Assembly (NCBI RefSeq): GCF_900177645.1
Contig: NZ_FXAO01000007.1
Span: 310,241 to 374,240 of the forward strand
Reading direction: 5' to 3'
Length of the DNA: 64,000 nucleotides
Origin: Arenibacter troitsensis
GTDB lineage: Bacteria > Bacteroidota > Bacteroidia > Flavobacteriales > Flavobacteriaceae
In this document: positions 55,158 to 64,000 of the stretch, one piece after another
Layout of the letters: every line of letters starts with the position of its first letter
Numbering within the stretch: the first letter of the stretch is position 1
Notes under the pieces: model-generated
Databases searched by the model: none
The model's input: the letters and a program-made list of their open reading frames with translations, nothing else
What the model was told of the DNA's origin: nothing
Translations under genes and position numbers: made by a program

Positions 55158-55193
55158 AAAGGTTGAAGAAATTATTTCAATTCTTCAACCTTC
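55158..55193. terminator. Bidirectional terminator between lacI and uxaA
   Basis: AAGGTTGAAGAA (55159-55170) pairs with TTCTTCAACCTT (55181-55192) around a 10-nt loop; A-rich and AT-rich flanks on each side. It lies just after the lacI stop and about 37 bp from the uxaA stop. Confidence 0.75.
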
Positions 55194-55229
55194 CATTATT
55201 TGCTAATTAGGGCAGTTGTTTAACAATTA

Positions 55230-56840
55230 TTATAAAGATACCCCTCTGCGCCAAGGAATAAAATCGTTTTGATTGAGTAATTTTGCCTTGGTTTGAATCT
55301 TGCCACTGGCCACATCGATAATAAAGTTCAACATTTCCTCTGCCATTTCCTCAATGGTCTTTTCACCTCTTATTACCGCTCCGGTTTCAATATCGATTAT
55401 ATCGGGCATTCTTTCCATAAGTTCCGTATTGGAAGAAACTTTTATAATGGGGGCAATTGGATTTCCTGTCGGGGTGCCCAAACCGGTCGTAAATAGTACC
55501 ACGTTGGCTCCTGAACCAACCATGGCCGTAGTACTTTCCACATCGTTTCCGGGGGTACACAGTAGATTTAGGCCGGGTTTGGTAATGTATTCCCCATAAT
55601 CCAATACATCCTGTACCGGGGAGGTGCCCCCTTTTTTTGCGGCCCCGGCCGATTTCATCGCATCGGTAATTAAGCCGTCCTTAATATTTCCAGGTGATGG
55701 ATTCATGTCAAAACCTGAACCTGCATCCACCACCGATTTTTCATAGGCCTTCATTAGCTTTAAAAATTTCTGTCCCTTGTCATCATCCACACATCGGTTT
55801 ACCAGTTCCTGTTCTACCCCACATAGCTCCGGAAATTCGGACAGTATGGCCGTACCATGAAGTGCCGCCAATAAATCCGAAACTGCTCCCAGAGTAGGAT
55901 TCGCCGATATACCGGAAAAACCGTCCGATCCACCACATTCCAATCCAACCCGTAATTTGGATAATGGAGCTGGTTTACGCTCGGCATTATTAGCCTTTTT
56001 AATGGCTTCAAAGGACTCTTTTACAATGGCCGATAACATATCATCGACGGTACCCATTTGTTGTTGCTCAAATATGAGTACCGGTTTGTTCAGGTTGGGG
56101 TTAATGGAGTTCAAGGCTTCCTTAAAAACACTTATCTGCAGGTTCTGGCAGCCCAAGCTCAATACCGTGGCACCAGCCACATTGGGATTGTTTACGTAGC
56201 CCGCCAATAATTTGGCCAAACTTTCGGAATCTTGCCTTATACCACCACAGCCCCCAGGGTGGGTTATAAATTTTACATCAATATTATCGAAAACATTATA
56301 GGAATTGTTTTCAACCAAAGCTTCTTCCGGTGTATTGTTCACCAAGGAACGAAGCAACATTTGATGCGGATTCACTTTTTGCTTTAAAAGTTCCTTTTCA
56401 AAAACTTCCTTTAGGATTTCTATGTTCCTGTTTTCACAAAAAACCAATGGAAAAAACAGCCATACATTTTCGGTACCAACCTGTCCGTCTTCCCGATGGT
56501 ACCCTAGGAATGTTCTGTCCTTCCATTTTTCCACATTGGGGGCGGTCCAACCAATGGTTTCGGTTTTTCCAAAAACTTTTTCACTTTGGTGCTTAACATT
56601 TTCGGTGGTGAGTACATCTCCTTTTTCAATAATGCCATTGGCACTTCCTACAAGTACTCCGTACATTGTGATCCTATCCCCGGATTCAAATTTTTGCAAG
56701 GCAATTTTGTGTTTGGACTTGATATCCGAAAGCACGGTGATTTCTTGGCCTTCAAAAGATATTACCTCTCCCGCCTTTAAATTCACCAAAGCAACGGCAA
56801 CGTTATCCGATGAATTTACTTTTATAATTTTACTTTTCAT
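55230..56840 (-). CDS. uxaA: Altronate dehydratase
   Basis: A 536-residue dehydratase that converts D-altronate to 2-keto-3-deoxy-D-gluconate in galacturonate catabolism. The N-terminal SAF-like domain (about 1-90, SDNVAVALVNLKAGEVISFE) is fused to the catalytic domain as in single-chain UxaA. Conserved segments HPGGCGGIRQDSESLAKLLA, GLECGGSDGFSGISANPTLG (metal site) and PGNDVESTTAMVGSGANVVL are intact. It is cytoplasmic, with no leader. It lies 32 bp downstream of the tagaturonate reductase gene, in the order of the pathway. Confidence 0.95.
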   Translation of the reverse strand: MKSKIIKVNSSDNVAVALVNLKAGEVISFEGQEITVLSDIKSKHKIALQKFESGDRITMYGVLVGSANGIIEKGDVLTTENVKHQSEKVFGKTETIGWTAPNVEKWKDRTFLGYHREDGQVGTENVWLFFPLVFCENRNIEILKEVFEKELLKQKVNPHQMLLRSLVNNTPEEALVENNSYNVFDNIDVKFITHPGGCGGIRQDSESLAKLLAGYVNNPNVAGATVLSLGCQNLQISVFKEALNSINPNLNKPVLIFEQQQMGTVDDMLSAIVKESFEAIKKANNAERKPAPLSKLRVGLECGGSDGFSGISANPTLGAVSDLLAALHGTAILSEFPELCGVEQELVNRCVDDDKGQKFLKLMKAYEKSVVDAGSGFDMNPSPGNIKDGLITDAMKSAGAAKKGGTSPVQDVLDYGEYITKPGLNLLCTPGNDVESTTAMVGSGANVVLFTTGLGTPTGNPIAPIIKVSSNTELMERMPDIIDIETGAVIRGEKTIEEMAEEMLNFIIDVASGKIQTKAKLLNQNDFIPWRRGVSL

Positions 56841-56872
56841 TGTAATGAGGTATAGTTCATTTTTTTTAAAGC

Positions 56873-58318
56873 TTAATATATTTTGCTAAAATTGGCAAAG
56901 CCTACTTCTATGCCGTTGGTGTCAATTTCTTCAAGGGCCAATGCAACTGCATTGGCAAGGTTTTCAATATGGTTTAGATCCTCTCCCCAATAGCTAGTAT
57001 TGCCCAAGGCTTTTGTAGCTATTTGCCCATAATTATTGGACTTCCATATTTCGGCAAAGTCATCTACTATTTCAGCACTGTCGTTAACGGGCAGATCACC
57101 ACCCTTCCAGGTTCCTTTATAAAATCTAATTAAAGCTGCAAAGGCGAAGGTTAGGTTGGTTGGTAATTTTTTATTGCGCACTACATACTCCAATAAACTT
57201 GGCAATACCCTTACCTTAAATTTAGAAATGGAATTGAGTGCTATACTGGATAGATTATGGATAATAAACGGGTTCCTAAAGCGGTCCAAAACTTCTTCGG
57301 CAAAGCTGTCCAGCTCCTTTTTATCCATTGGAAGGGTCTGGTTTATCTCGTTGAAGATGGCGTTATTTACAAAGGCACCTGTAAAATCATTGTCTACGGT
57401 TTGTTTAACGGTTGTATTGCCGTACAATAAAGAAAATGGTACCATGGCGGTATGGGCACCGTTTAGGATTCTAACCTTTCTGGTTCTATAAGGCTGCATG
57501 TCCTCTACTATCTTTACGTCTAGATCTGTTTTGTAAAAGGGTAATTTTTCTTTTAGTTTATCATCGCCTTCAATTACCCAAAGAAAAAATGTTTCTGCCG
57601 CAACAATTAAATTATCCTTGTAGGAGAGTTGGGAATTGTATGCCTCAATTTCATCCTTGGGATAACCGGGTACAATGCGGTCTACCAATGTGTTATGGAA
57701 GGAGCAGTGTTGGTTGAGCCAAGTTTTAAAATCTTCGCCCAGTTTCCAATCATCTGAGTATTTTATAATTATTTCCTTAAGTGTATCCGAATTGTAATTG
57801 ATCAATTCACAAGGAATTATGGTCAGGCCCTTATTGGCATCCCCTTTAAAATATTTAAAACGTTCATACAAAAGGACCGTTAATTTGGCAGGAAATGAAG
57901 TTGGGGGCTGCATGTCCAATGAATCGGTGTCAACATAAGCTATACCGGCTTCGGTAGTATTGGAAATAATAAACTGAAGTTGCTCCTCCTTGGCCAAACT
58001 TAAGTAGTCCTTAAAATTGCTGTAAGGGTCTATTCCTTTTACAATATTGGTAATGAGTTGTTTAAGTTGAATCTCTTTGCCCTTCTGTATACCTTTTAGG
58101 AACAGGGTGTATAGTCCATCTTGGTCGTTTAGCATTTTTACCAAACCTCGGTCTATGGGCTGTACCACCGCTATGCCCGCATCAAAATTGGCTTCCTCAT
58201 TTAGTTTTTGGAAGGCATAGTCTACAAAGGCTCTTAAAAAGTTTCCTTCTCCAAATTGTACGACCTTAATTGGTGGGGTAGATTCTAAATTGGTTATTGT
58301 TCTGTTTAATAAATTCAT
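56873..58318 (-). CDS. uxaB: Tagaturonate reductase (altronate oxidoreductase)
   Basis: A member of the mannitol-dehydrogenase family, 481 residues from the ATG at 58318. This start is preferred over 58363 because the family begins shortly before the nucleotide-binding segment (IKVVQFGEGNFLRAFVDYAF). It reduces D-tagaturonate to D-altronate with NADH. Family landmarks: DRIVPGYPKDEIEAY (about 210), VRILNGAHTAMVPFSLLYGN (catalytic Lys/Asn/His region about 280) and FRNPFIIHNLSSIALNSISK. It is first in the uxaB-uxaA unit, with a LacI-type operator about 131 bp upstream. The isomerase step (UxaC) is not in the window. Confidence 0.93.
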   Translation of the reverse strand: MNLLNRTITNLESTPPIKVVQFGEGNFLRAFVDYAFQKLNEEANFDAGIAVVQPIDRGLVKMLNDQDGLYTLFLKGIQKGKEIQLKQLITNIVKGIDPYSNFKDYLSLAKEEQLQFIISNTTEAGIAYVDTDSLDMQPPTSFPAKLTVLLYERFKYFKGDANKGLTIIPCELINYNSDTLKEIIIKYSDDWKLGEDFKTWLNQHCSFHNTLVDRIVPGYPKDEIEAYNSQLSYKDNLIVAAETFFLWVIEGDDKLKEKLPFYKTDLDVKIVEDMQPYRTRKVRILNGAHTAMVPFSLLYGNTTVKQTVDNDFTGAFVNNAIFNEINQTLPMDKKELDSFAEEVLDRFRNPFIIHNLSSIALNSISKFKVRVLPSLLEYVVRNKKLPTNLTFAFAALIRFYKGTWKGGDLPVNDSAEIVDDFAEIWKSNNYGQIATKALGNTSYWGEDLNHIENLANAVALALEEIDTNGIEVGFANFSKIY

Positions 58319-58696
58319 GTGTTCAAAATTATAGGTTGATATTGGCCATTTATGGTTATTCACATCTTATTCTACTGGGTATTTTTTCCGGTATCCAATG
58401 TTTGGGAAGTGGGTTTTAAAACTTTTTGTGGTCCTCGTATTGTTACAATGTAATCGATTACACAAAAGTACTATAAATTATTTTATATCCAACTTATTTC
58501 TTTTCCGCTTCGGAAGTTTTTGTTTTAAACAATGGAGTACCGGCTGTAAATTGGAAGAGGTACACATGGTATTTTCTCACCGTATCCAAATCATGGAACA
58601 TGTATAGGATAGTTGGTTCAACTAGGATGTCTTGACCACTTACAATACAATCAAAGCCAACCACCATTAACTGCTAAAGACTTTAGCCTACATCAT
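58319..58696. other. Control region upstream of uxaB
   Basis: About 380 bp between uxaB and the end of the Gfo/Idh/MocA gene. It holds the operator at 58449-58462; no gene or RNA was recognised besides it. Confidence 0.5.
58449..58462 (-). promoter_or_regulatory. LacI-type operator upstream of uxaB
   Basis: TGTAATCGATTACA, identical to the 14-bp sites at 43329 and 53874, 130 bp before the uxaB ATG. Confidence 0.8.
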
Positions 58697-59740
58697 TTAT
58701 AATTGGATTACTTTCTTTTCCTTGTTACTTAGTAGGGCTGCTTCAATTACTCTAATTACATTCATTCCTTCCGTTCCTGTAACCGGTACGGACCCATTAT
58801 TTCGCAAGGCTTGGTAAATACCTTCATAATATTCCATATAATCCCCATTTAGCGTAGGTATATGTTCCCTAATTATTTTACCTTCTTTCTCGGTATGCAA
58901 CAATCCTTTTTCCTTATCCGGTTCGGCTCCCCAATCCTTTGACCCGGGTATTTTTCCGGCCTGGAGCTCTGCCTCCTGAATATCCGCTTTGGATTTAATG
59001 AAAGAGCCCTTGGTACCGTGTAGAATATTTCCGGGCAAGGCTTCACGAACATAGTAGCTGGATTTCAATATTACCCTATGGCTGCTGTAGAACAATTTTA
59101 CATCAAAATAATCCCCAACTTTGGAATTGGGGCGAAAGGTATCCAGATCGCCGTAGACGGCCTTCGGCATACCAAACAACATCAATGCCTGATCTATTAA
59201 ATGTGAACCTAGGTCATATATACTTCCAACGGCGGCCGTGGGTATTTCCTTATGAACCTTGTAACTCAGCCCCGGGTCATAACGATCATAATGGATTTCC
59301 GCTTCAACAATGTTTCCCAACCATCCCTCATCCAAGACTTTTTTCACGGTTTTAAAATCACTGTCATATCTTCTATTGTGGTATACAGAAAGTGTTACAT
59401 TTTTTTCTTTGGCCAGCTGTATCAGTTCTTCTGCTTGCTTTACAGTGGCAGTAAAAGGCTTTTCCACAACTACATTTTTTCCTGAATTAATGACCTGTTT
59501 GGTAAAATCATAATGGGTAACACTAGGTGTATTCACTACTACCAGTTCAATATTTTGGTCTGCCAACATTTCTTCCAAGCTGCGGAAGGTTTTAATATTT
59601 GGATATTTGGCCTGGGCGTTGTTCTTGGTCCTCTCCCAAACCCCGTATAAATTGAACGCTGGGTGCACCTCAATGAAGGGAGCGTGAAAAACGTATCCAC
59701 TCATTCCGAAGGAACATAAGGCTGTGTTTATTGGTATCAT
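58697..59740 (-). CDS. Gfo/Idh/MocA-family oxidoreductase
   Basis: A 347-residue NAD(P)-dependent sugar oxidoreductase. N-terminal Rossmann fold (about 1-125) starts INTALCSFGMSGYVFHAPFI, with the family EKP motif in GKNVVVEKPFTATVKQAEEL (about 95); the C-terminal domain has YDLGSHLIDQALMLFGMPK (about 190, with the conserved His) and the DYMEYYEGIYQALRNNG end. Substrate is unknown; uronic acids or deoxysugars would fit the neighbourhood. It lies 90 bp after the TRAP permease gene in the same direction and may be the fourth gene of that operon. No signal peptide, so cytoplasmic. Confidence 0.9.
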   Translation of the reverse strand: MIPINTALCSFGMSGYVFHAPFIEVHPAFNLYGVWERTKNNAQAKYPNIKTFRSLEEMLADQNIELVVVNTPSVTHYDFTKQVINSGKNVVVEKPFTATVKQAEELIQLAKEKNVTLSVYHNRRYDSDFKTVKKVLDEGWLGNIVEAEIHYDRYDPGLSYKVHKEIPTAAVGSIYDLGSHLIDQALMLFGMPKAVYGDLDTFRPNSKVGDYFDVKLFYSSHRVILKSSYYVREALPGNILHGTKGSFIKSKADIQEAELQAGKIPGSKDWGAEPDKEKGLLHTEKEGKIIREHIPTLNGDYMEYYEGIYQALRNNGSVPVTGTEGMNVIRVIEAALLSNKEKKVIQL

Positions 59741-59830
59741 TGGTTTAGATTTTTTAATAATTACATATAAATTTTGAATACTACTGATCTATTCCGGATA
59801 AATTTAACAATGGATTCGGAACTTTCCGGG

Positions 59831-61105
59831 TCAATCTATAAAAAGATTGGGCAATGCCAGTGATAACGATGGAAACAAGGTGACCAAAATCAATACTAGA
59901 AAACTGACCAACAAAAATGGCAGGCCAGCTTTACTAACGGCACCTATGGAAATCTTTCCAATACTGGAAGCCACAAAAAGGCAGACCCCAACAGGTGGGG
60001 TCGTTAACCCTATAATTAAATTCAGCACGGCTATTACGGCAAAATGTATGGGGTCAACATCCACCGCAACAGCTACTTTAAGTAGTATCGGAAAAAGTAT
60101 CAATAAGGCGGCGATGGTCTCCATAAAGGTGCCTACCACGATCAACAACATATTGATCAGTAGTAAAACCACATATTTATTGTCTGAGAATCCCAAGATT
60201 TCCTTGGAGATCTCTTGCGGAATTTGCTCCGTAATCAATATATATCCAAAAAGATTGGCAAAACCCACTAAGACCATCAGGGAGGCGGAAGTCTTCATAC
60301 TGTCGAGCACAATAACCTGGGTATTTTTCAAATTCAATTTTTTATAAACGAACTTTCCAATAATCATAGCATAGACTACAGCAATAATCGAGGCTTCCGT
60401 TGGGGTAAATATTCCGCCTACAATGCCATATAGGATGATAAATGTCATTAAGAGCGACCAAAACGTATCTACAAAACTGCCTGCCACATCCCTTAGACTA
60501 CTGCGTTTATGTTTTGGGTATTTTTTGCGTTTGGATATGAAATAGGCAGTGAACATAAGACCTACCCCCAATAACAAACCTGGGAGTGCTCCTGCCAAAA
60601 ACAATTTTCCTACAGACAACCCGCTCAAGGTCGCCGCTATGATCATGGGTACACTTGGGGGGATTATGGGCCCTATGGTAGAGGAGGCTGCTGTAACGGC
60701 ACATGAAAAGTCCGTATCGTAGCCTTCCTTTTTCATGGCAGGAATCATAATGGAGCCCATACTGGCCGTATCCGAAATGGCTGTACCAGAAATTCCGGCA
60801 AAAAGCATGGAAGCACCAATATTGACCAAGGAAAGTCCCCCGCGAATATGACCTAACAGGTGGTTGCAGAACTTAATAATTTTTTCAGTGAGCCCACCTT
60901 GGTTCATGAGATTTCCTGCAAGGATGAATCCAGGAACACTTAACAGTACAAAGACATCAATGCCAGAGTACATTTTCATGGGTACAATGATCAAAGGGAC
61001 CCCTTTTACAACCAAATAACTTAAACAGGCAAGCCCTAATGCGAAGGCAATGGGAAAGCGAAGTACAAGACCAAGAATAAAAACGATAACCAATATCCAA
61101 ATCAT
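59831..61105 (-). CDS. TRAP transporter large permease (DctM-like)
   Basis: A 424-residue membrane protein with about 12 hydrophobic helices (MIWILVIVFILGLVLRFPIA at the start, LALPNLFID at the end), the DctM type. Conserved GASMLFAGISGTAISDTASM and IIPPSVPMIIAATLSGLSVG are Na+-coupled TRAP landmarks. Together with the DctQ- and DctP-like genes it would import a carboxylate such as galacturonate or another uronate into the cytoplasm. It overlaps the DctQ-like gene by 4 bp. Confidence 0.95.
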   Translation of the reverse strand: MIWILVIVFILGLVLRFPIAFALGLACLSYLVVKGVPLIIVPMKMYSGIDVFVLLSVPGFILAGNLMNQGGLTEKIIKFCNHLLGHIRGGLSLVNIGASMLFAGISGTAISDTASMGSIMIPAMKKEGYDTDFSCAVTAASSTIGPIIPPSVPMIIAATLSGLSVGKLFLAGALPGLLLGVGLMFTAYFISKRKKYPKHKRSSLRDVAGSFVDTFWSLLMTFIILYGIVGGIFTPTEASIIAVVYAMIIGKFVYKKLNLKNTQVIVLDSMKTSASLMVLVGFANLFGYILITEQIPQEISKEILGFSDNKYVVLLLINMLLIVVGTFMETIAALLILFPILLKVAVAVDVDPIHFAVIAVLNLIIGLTTPPVGVCLFVASSIGKISIGAVSKAGLPFLLVSFLVLILVTLFPSLSLALPNLFID

Positions 61106-61566
61106 GGTCTAGATTTTTTAATAATTTTCATAATTTTTATGAGCAAGTAATAACCTATGGATGTGGACATGATAAATATGCTAAAGAAGGCAATACCCAT
61201 ATTGAAGCCCATACTCGGGGATTTTTCAGGTATTCCCAAAATGATGAATTTAATGGCGTATACGGCCATGACAACAAAAAGAATGAGGGTAATTGAGGGT
61301 ACTGCCAGGTTTAATGTTTTCTTGATCCTTTCTGGAAAACGCTCGTAAAACATGTCCAAATGCACATAAAACTCATTCTTCATTGCCAGACCTGAGGCGA
61401 AAGACATAGCATAAATAAAGAATATACGAGAGGCCTCCTCTGTCCAAGCTGGGGTGTTCATGGGCGTAAAACGACAAATTATCTGAAGTAGAACAGTGAA
61501 CAACAGGCCATATGTACTTAATAAGGTCCCCATTTTTAACAGGCGGCCAACGGTTTTATTTAGCAT
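61102..61566 (-). CDS. TRAP transporter small permease (DctQ-like)
   Basis: A 154-residue membrane protein with four predicted helices (LLKMGTLLSTYGLLFTVLLQ, IFFIYAMSFASGLAMK, VPSITLILFVVMAVYAIKFI, IAFFSIFIMSTSIGYYLLIK) and the family Trp/Glu/Glu segment NTPAWTEEASRIFF. It bridges the DctM permease and the binding protein. It lies 4 bp after the DctP-like gene and overlaps DctM by 4 bp. Confidence 0.92.
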   Translation of the reverse strand: MLNKTVGRLLKMGTLLSTYGLLFTVLLQIICRFTPMNTPAWTEEASRIFFIYAMSFASGLAMKNEFYVHLDMFYERFPERIKKTLNLAVPSITLILFVVMAVYAIKFIILGIPEKSPSMGFNMGIAFFSIFIMSTSIGYYLLIKIMKIIKKSRP

Positions 61567-61570
61567 TGTC

Positions 61571-62569
61571 TTATTCTTTTTTTAGTTCTTTGTATATTTT
61601 TTGAATTTCCGGGGAGAGGCTTTCATAAATGGCCTTTTCACTTTTTTTTGCAAAGGCTTCTTTGTCCACTTCTATAAATTGCATACCCTCTGCCTTCAGT
61701 TCATTCTGAACATTTTTTTCGTTTTCCAGATAGAGCCGGTGTTCGTAGTGCTGCATTTCCTTACCTGCCTGTAGAAAGATTTCCTGAAGGTCCGGGGGCA
61801 GCTTTTGAAATTGCTTTTCGCCAACTACAGGGTATACCCAACTAATAACATGTCCTGTTAGGTTGAGGTATTTTTGTACCTCGGAGAAACCTGCGTTATG
61901 TATCATGGCAAACGGATTTTCCTGGGCCTCTATGGTGCCTTGTTGAAGTGAAGTAAACACTTCGGAAAATGCCATGGGAGTTGGTTTGGCACCCAGTGCG
62001 CTCCATGTGGTAACGAATGCGGGCACATTTGGAACCCTAATAATAAGACCTTTTAGGTCGTCCGGGTGCCGTATGGGTCTATTGGATGTTAAATGCCTTG
62101 GGCCCCTTTCAAAATGGCCTAGGGCGCGTAAGCCTGCCTTTTTTATCATTTCCTCTTCCATTAATTTCCCTACCGGACCATTAATATAGCGGTTCATATC
62201 GGTAGAGTCGCGCATTAGGAAAGGCAGTTCACAAAATGTGGCCACCTCGAACCAATTGGTCAAAGTAGACCCTGTGGTGGTCATATCGATAACCTCTGCC
62301 TGTATAAGTCGAATAGCCTCAATTTCCTTGGCCAATTGTTCAGAGGGGTATAATTCCACCTTGATGCGTCCTTTGGAACGTTCTTCCACAATTTCTGCAA
62401 AATGGGCAAAGGCCTTGTACCAGGTATGGCCTTCATTGACCAACAGGGCGGTCCGCATCAAAAACTCTGGTTCTTTTTTTCGTGTTTCACATTGGGTGAA
62501 GAGAAATATGAGGAAAATAGGCATTATTATTTTAGCCTGGAAACGAGCCATCCGAAGTGGATATTTCAT
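61571..62569 (-). CDS. TRAP transporter substrate-binding lipoprotein (DctP-like)
   Basis: A 332-residue solute-binding protein, tethered by a lipobox (FLIFLFTQC, Cys about 27) rather than free in the periplasm. DctP-fold landmarks: NEGHTWYKAFAHFAEIVEER, LIQAEVIDMTTTGSTL, IRVPNVPAFVTTWSALGAKP (with the Arg that binds the substrate carboxylate, about 168) and GTIEAQENPFAMIHNAGFSE. An inner ATG at 62551 is an alternative start. It is first in the DctP-DctQ-DctM unit. This binding-protein subgroup is often linked to uronates, which suits its place next to uxaB and uxaA. Confidence 0.93.
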   Translation of the reverse strand: MKYPLRMARFQAKIIMPIFLIFLFTQCETRKKEPEFLMRTALLVNEGHTWYKAFAHFAEIVEERSKGRIKVELYPSEQLAKEIEAIRLIQAEVIDMTTTGSTLTNWFEVATFCELPFLMRDSTDMNRYINGPVGKLMEEEMIKKAGLRALGHFERGPRHLTSNRPIRHPDDLKGLIIRVPNVPAFVTTWSALGAKPTPMAFSEVFTSLQQGTIEAQENPFAMIHNAGFSEVQKYLNLTGHVISWVYPVVGEKQFQKLPPDLQEIFLQAGKEMQHYEHRLYLENEKNVQNELKAEGMQFIEVDKEAFAKKSEKAIYESLSPEIQKIYKELKKE

Positions 62570-62741
62570 GGTTTTGGTCCTAAATTGGTTATTCCTTATA
62601 AATATAACTATTTAGTTGTTACTGCGATCAAAGTTACTTGGGCACAGTCCGGAAAAATATGGATTACGGTGAATAGGGCAAACCTTTTGGCATGTCTCGT
62701 GTTCCAATGTTAAAATAAATCCTTGGAGCATTTCGTAAATT

Positions 62742-63371
62742 TTATTGAGCATAAAATTCTTCCAAAATTTTAATGGCTTCTTCATCGGACACCTGATCAA
62801 AATCCATATAAAATTGTCCTACGGCCTGAAAATTGAAGGGTGTCTCCAAGCAAACCACTTCATCAATATAGGAGGCTAAATTTAATTTTTGTACTGTTGA
62901 TTTAGGGGCTACCGGTATGGCGATCACAATTTTTTCCGGCCTTCGGTCATAGACCAGTTGTGCGGTGACCCTTATGGTATTCCCTGTGGCGATACCATCG
63001 TCAATAATGACTACGATTTTATCCTTTAAGGCTATGGGCGACCTATTCCTATAATACAGGGCCAGTCTTTTTTTAAGTTTTTCGCGAAGTCGTTTCTTTT
63101 CTTTCTCGATATAACTGATTGAAATTTCAATGTCATCGTCTAGGATTATATTGTTGAGACTAACGGCCCCGATGGCAAATTCCTTGTTGAACGGATGGCC
63201 TATTTTCTTGGAAAGGGCAACATCCAATTTTGCGTTTAATGATTTGGCTACAATAGCTCCCAATGGCAGCCCACCCCTTGGGATGGCCAAAATCACTACA
63301 TTCTCTTTGTCTTTATATCTCTTTAGCTTTTCAGCTAGTTGGAGTCCTGCATCTATTCTGTCCTTAAACAT
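62742..63371 (-). CDS. Phosphoribosyltransferase-family protein
   Basis: A 209-residue type I phosphoribosyltransferase-fold protein. The PRPP-binding loop is clear as VVIIDDGIATGNTIRVTAQL (about 118-137), preceded by VVILAIPRGGLPLGAIVAKS (about 25-44) and a basic helix (EKEKKRLREKLKKRLALYYR). It resembles the stand-alone phosphoribosyltransferases often annotated as predicted and of unassigned substrate. It lies 172 bp upstream of the TRAP binding-protein gene, in the same direction, but with no sign of a shared function. Confidence 0.85.
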   Translation of the reverse strand: MFKDRIDAGLQLAEKLKRYKDKENVVILAIPRGGLPLGAIVAKSLNAKLDVALSKKIGHPFNKEFAIGAVSLNNIILDDDIEISISYIEKEKKRLREKLKKRLALYYRNRSPIALKDKIVVIIDDGIATGNTIRVTAQLVYDRRPEKIVIAIPVAPKSTVQKLNLASYIDEVVCLETPFNFQAVGQFYMDFDQVSDEEAIKILEEFYAQ

Positions 63372-64000
63372 TTGTTGTGGTTTTTTAGTTATCGGCTATT
63401 TTTTAAACCTGGATGCGGAGAGTTCTGCCGCTTTCTCTATGTATTATCGTGCTTAGAAAGTGCACTTATTCTAGGATCGCATTAAGGTTTCCTATAGGGT
63501 CGATTTTTCTATCCTGCATCTATTGGCAGAAAGAAATGAGAACTATGGGAGCTTAAACAAGTACAATAAAATAAGCTAAATTATAGGGAATCGCTATGAC
63601 ATTGGTCATATGTTTATCCCTTAAGTAATCGGAAATTTCATATTTTGGGATATAGTGGGGAATAAGGCTGTAGGAAATGTAAAATAAGATTCGGTGGATT
63701 TTGGGATCAGGAACAATTGTTGTGTTTATGTAAAATTGGGATTAATTTGATCACTCATGTTTTTTGAACAATAGTTTTAATTAATAGGAGCAATCTAGAA
63801 AAACCAACGATTAAATCATTCTTTCATTTTACTCAATGGGTTGTTATTGTTTTTATCGGATTTCGTGAATCTTCGATTTCTTTGTTTTCCAATGAAACCG
63901 ACGCAGGAGGTTCATGAATACCTTATTATAAAATAGAAAGGCCATGAATAAAACGAAACAAACCCGCCTTGCCGTCGGGCAGGAGAAAAGACCCTTCTTC
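63372..64000. other. Right-edge intergenic stretch with a short palindromic repeat
   Basis: No gene is called. A repeat unit at 63964-63984 (CCGCCTTGCCGTCGGGCAGG) resembles part of the repeat at 18782-18814. A start codon at 63944 stays open for 19 codons to the window end, but it runs through the repeat and I do not call it. Confidence 0.4.

Noticed and set aside
63944..64000. Start of a gene at the right edge
   Set aside because: Only 19 codons are visible and they run through a palindromic repeat.
1..64000. CRISPR arrays, rRNA genes, complete tRNAs, prophage structural genes
   Set aside because: No regularly spaced repeats, no rRNA-like segments and no phage morphogenesis genes were seen on reading both strands.

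Overview
The window reads as chromosomal DNA of a marine, polysaccharide-degrading member of the Flavobacteriaceae (Bacteroidota). The signs are two SusC/SusD pairs, FecI/FecR and LacI regulators, many Bacteroidota-type lipoproteins (Cys after short signal peptides), clusters of S1 sulfatases, and AT-rich DNA. The species cannot be named from sequence alone.

Layout. (1) 1-6.2 kb is the right end of an integrated element. It holds an unknown ORF cut by the window edge, a decayed tyrosine-recombinase gene split by a complete 1,655-bp insertion sequence (exact 6-bp target duplication TGTGTA), an AbiEi/AbiEii-type toxin-antitoxin pair with a candidate operator, and an intact tyrosine recombinase. 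About 200 bp beyond the recombinase start lies a 3' fragment of a tRNA-Asn gene (6204-6246) with its terminator, which marks the attachment-site junction. (2) 6.3-8.1 kb is a small segment (cupin, YegP/DUF1508) bounded by two near-identical copies of the tRNA terminator tail. (3) 8.2-26.7 kb is polysaccharide utilization locus A: divergent FecI-type sigma factor and FecR, an STN-bearing SusC, SusD, four sulfatases, GH97, GH29 and a GH117-like enzyme. It appears to serve a sulfated algal glycan, but no endo-acting enzyme is present. (4) 26.8-31.1 kb has an outer-membrane barrel protein divergent from a LytS/LytTR two-component pair. (5) 31.2-58.3 kb is locus B, for pectin / rhamnogalacturonan-like material: GH28, three GH105, two DUF4861 proteins, GH106, CE8 and CE12 esterases, two alpha/beta hydrolases, a cytochrome c/FG-GAP lipoprotein, a second SusC/SusD pair without STN, a LacI regulator, and UxaB/UxaA for the galacturonate-tagaturonate-altronate route. 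(6) 58.7-63.4 kb has a Gfo/Idh/MocA oxidoreductase, a complete TRAP transporter (DctP, DctQ, DctM) and a phosphoribosyltransferase.

How it fits together. Locus A looks controlled by trans-envelope signalling from SusC through FecR to the sigma factor. Locus B looks like a LacI-type regulon: six palindromes centred on AATCGATT lie upstream of GH28, SusC (two), the DUF4861/GH106 divergent promoter, the pectinesterase and UxaB. The predicted flow in B is de-esterification (CE8, CE12), backbone and side-chain cleavage (GH28, GH106, GH105), import (SusCD, possibly TRAP for the acids) and conversion of tagaturonate to 2-keto-3-deoxygluconate (UxaB, UxaA). No pectate or rhamnogalacturonan lyase, uronate isomerase, KDG kinase or aldolase, or sulfatase-maturing enzyme was seen here.
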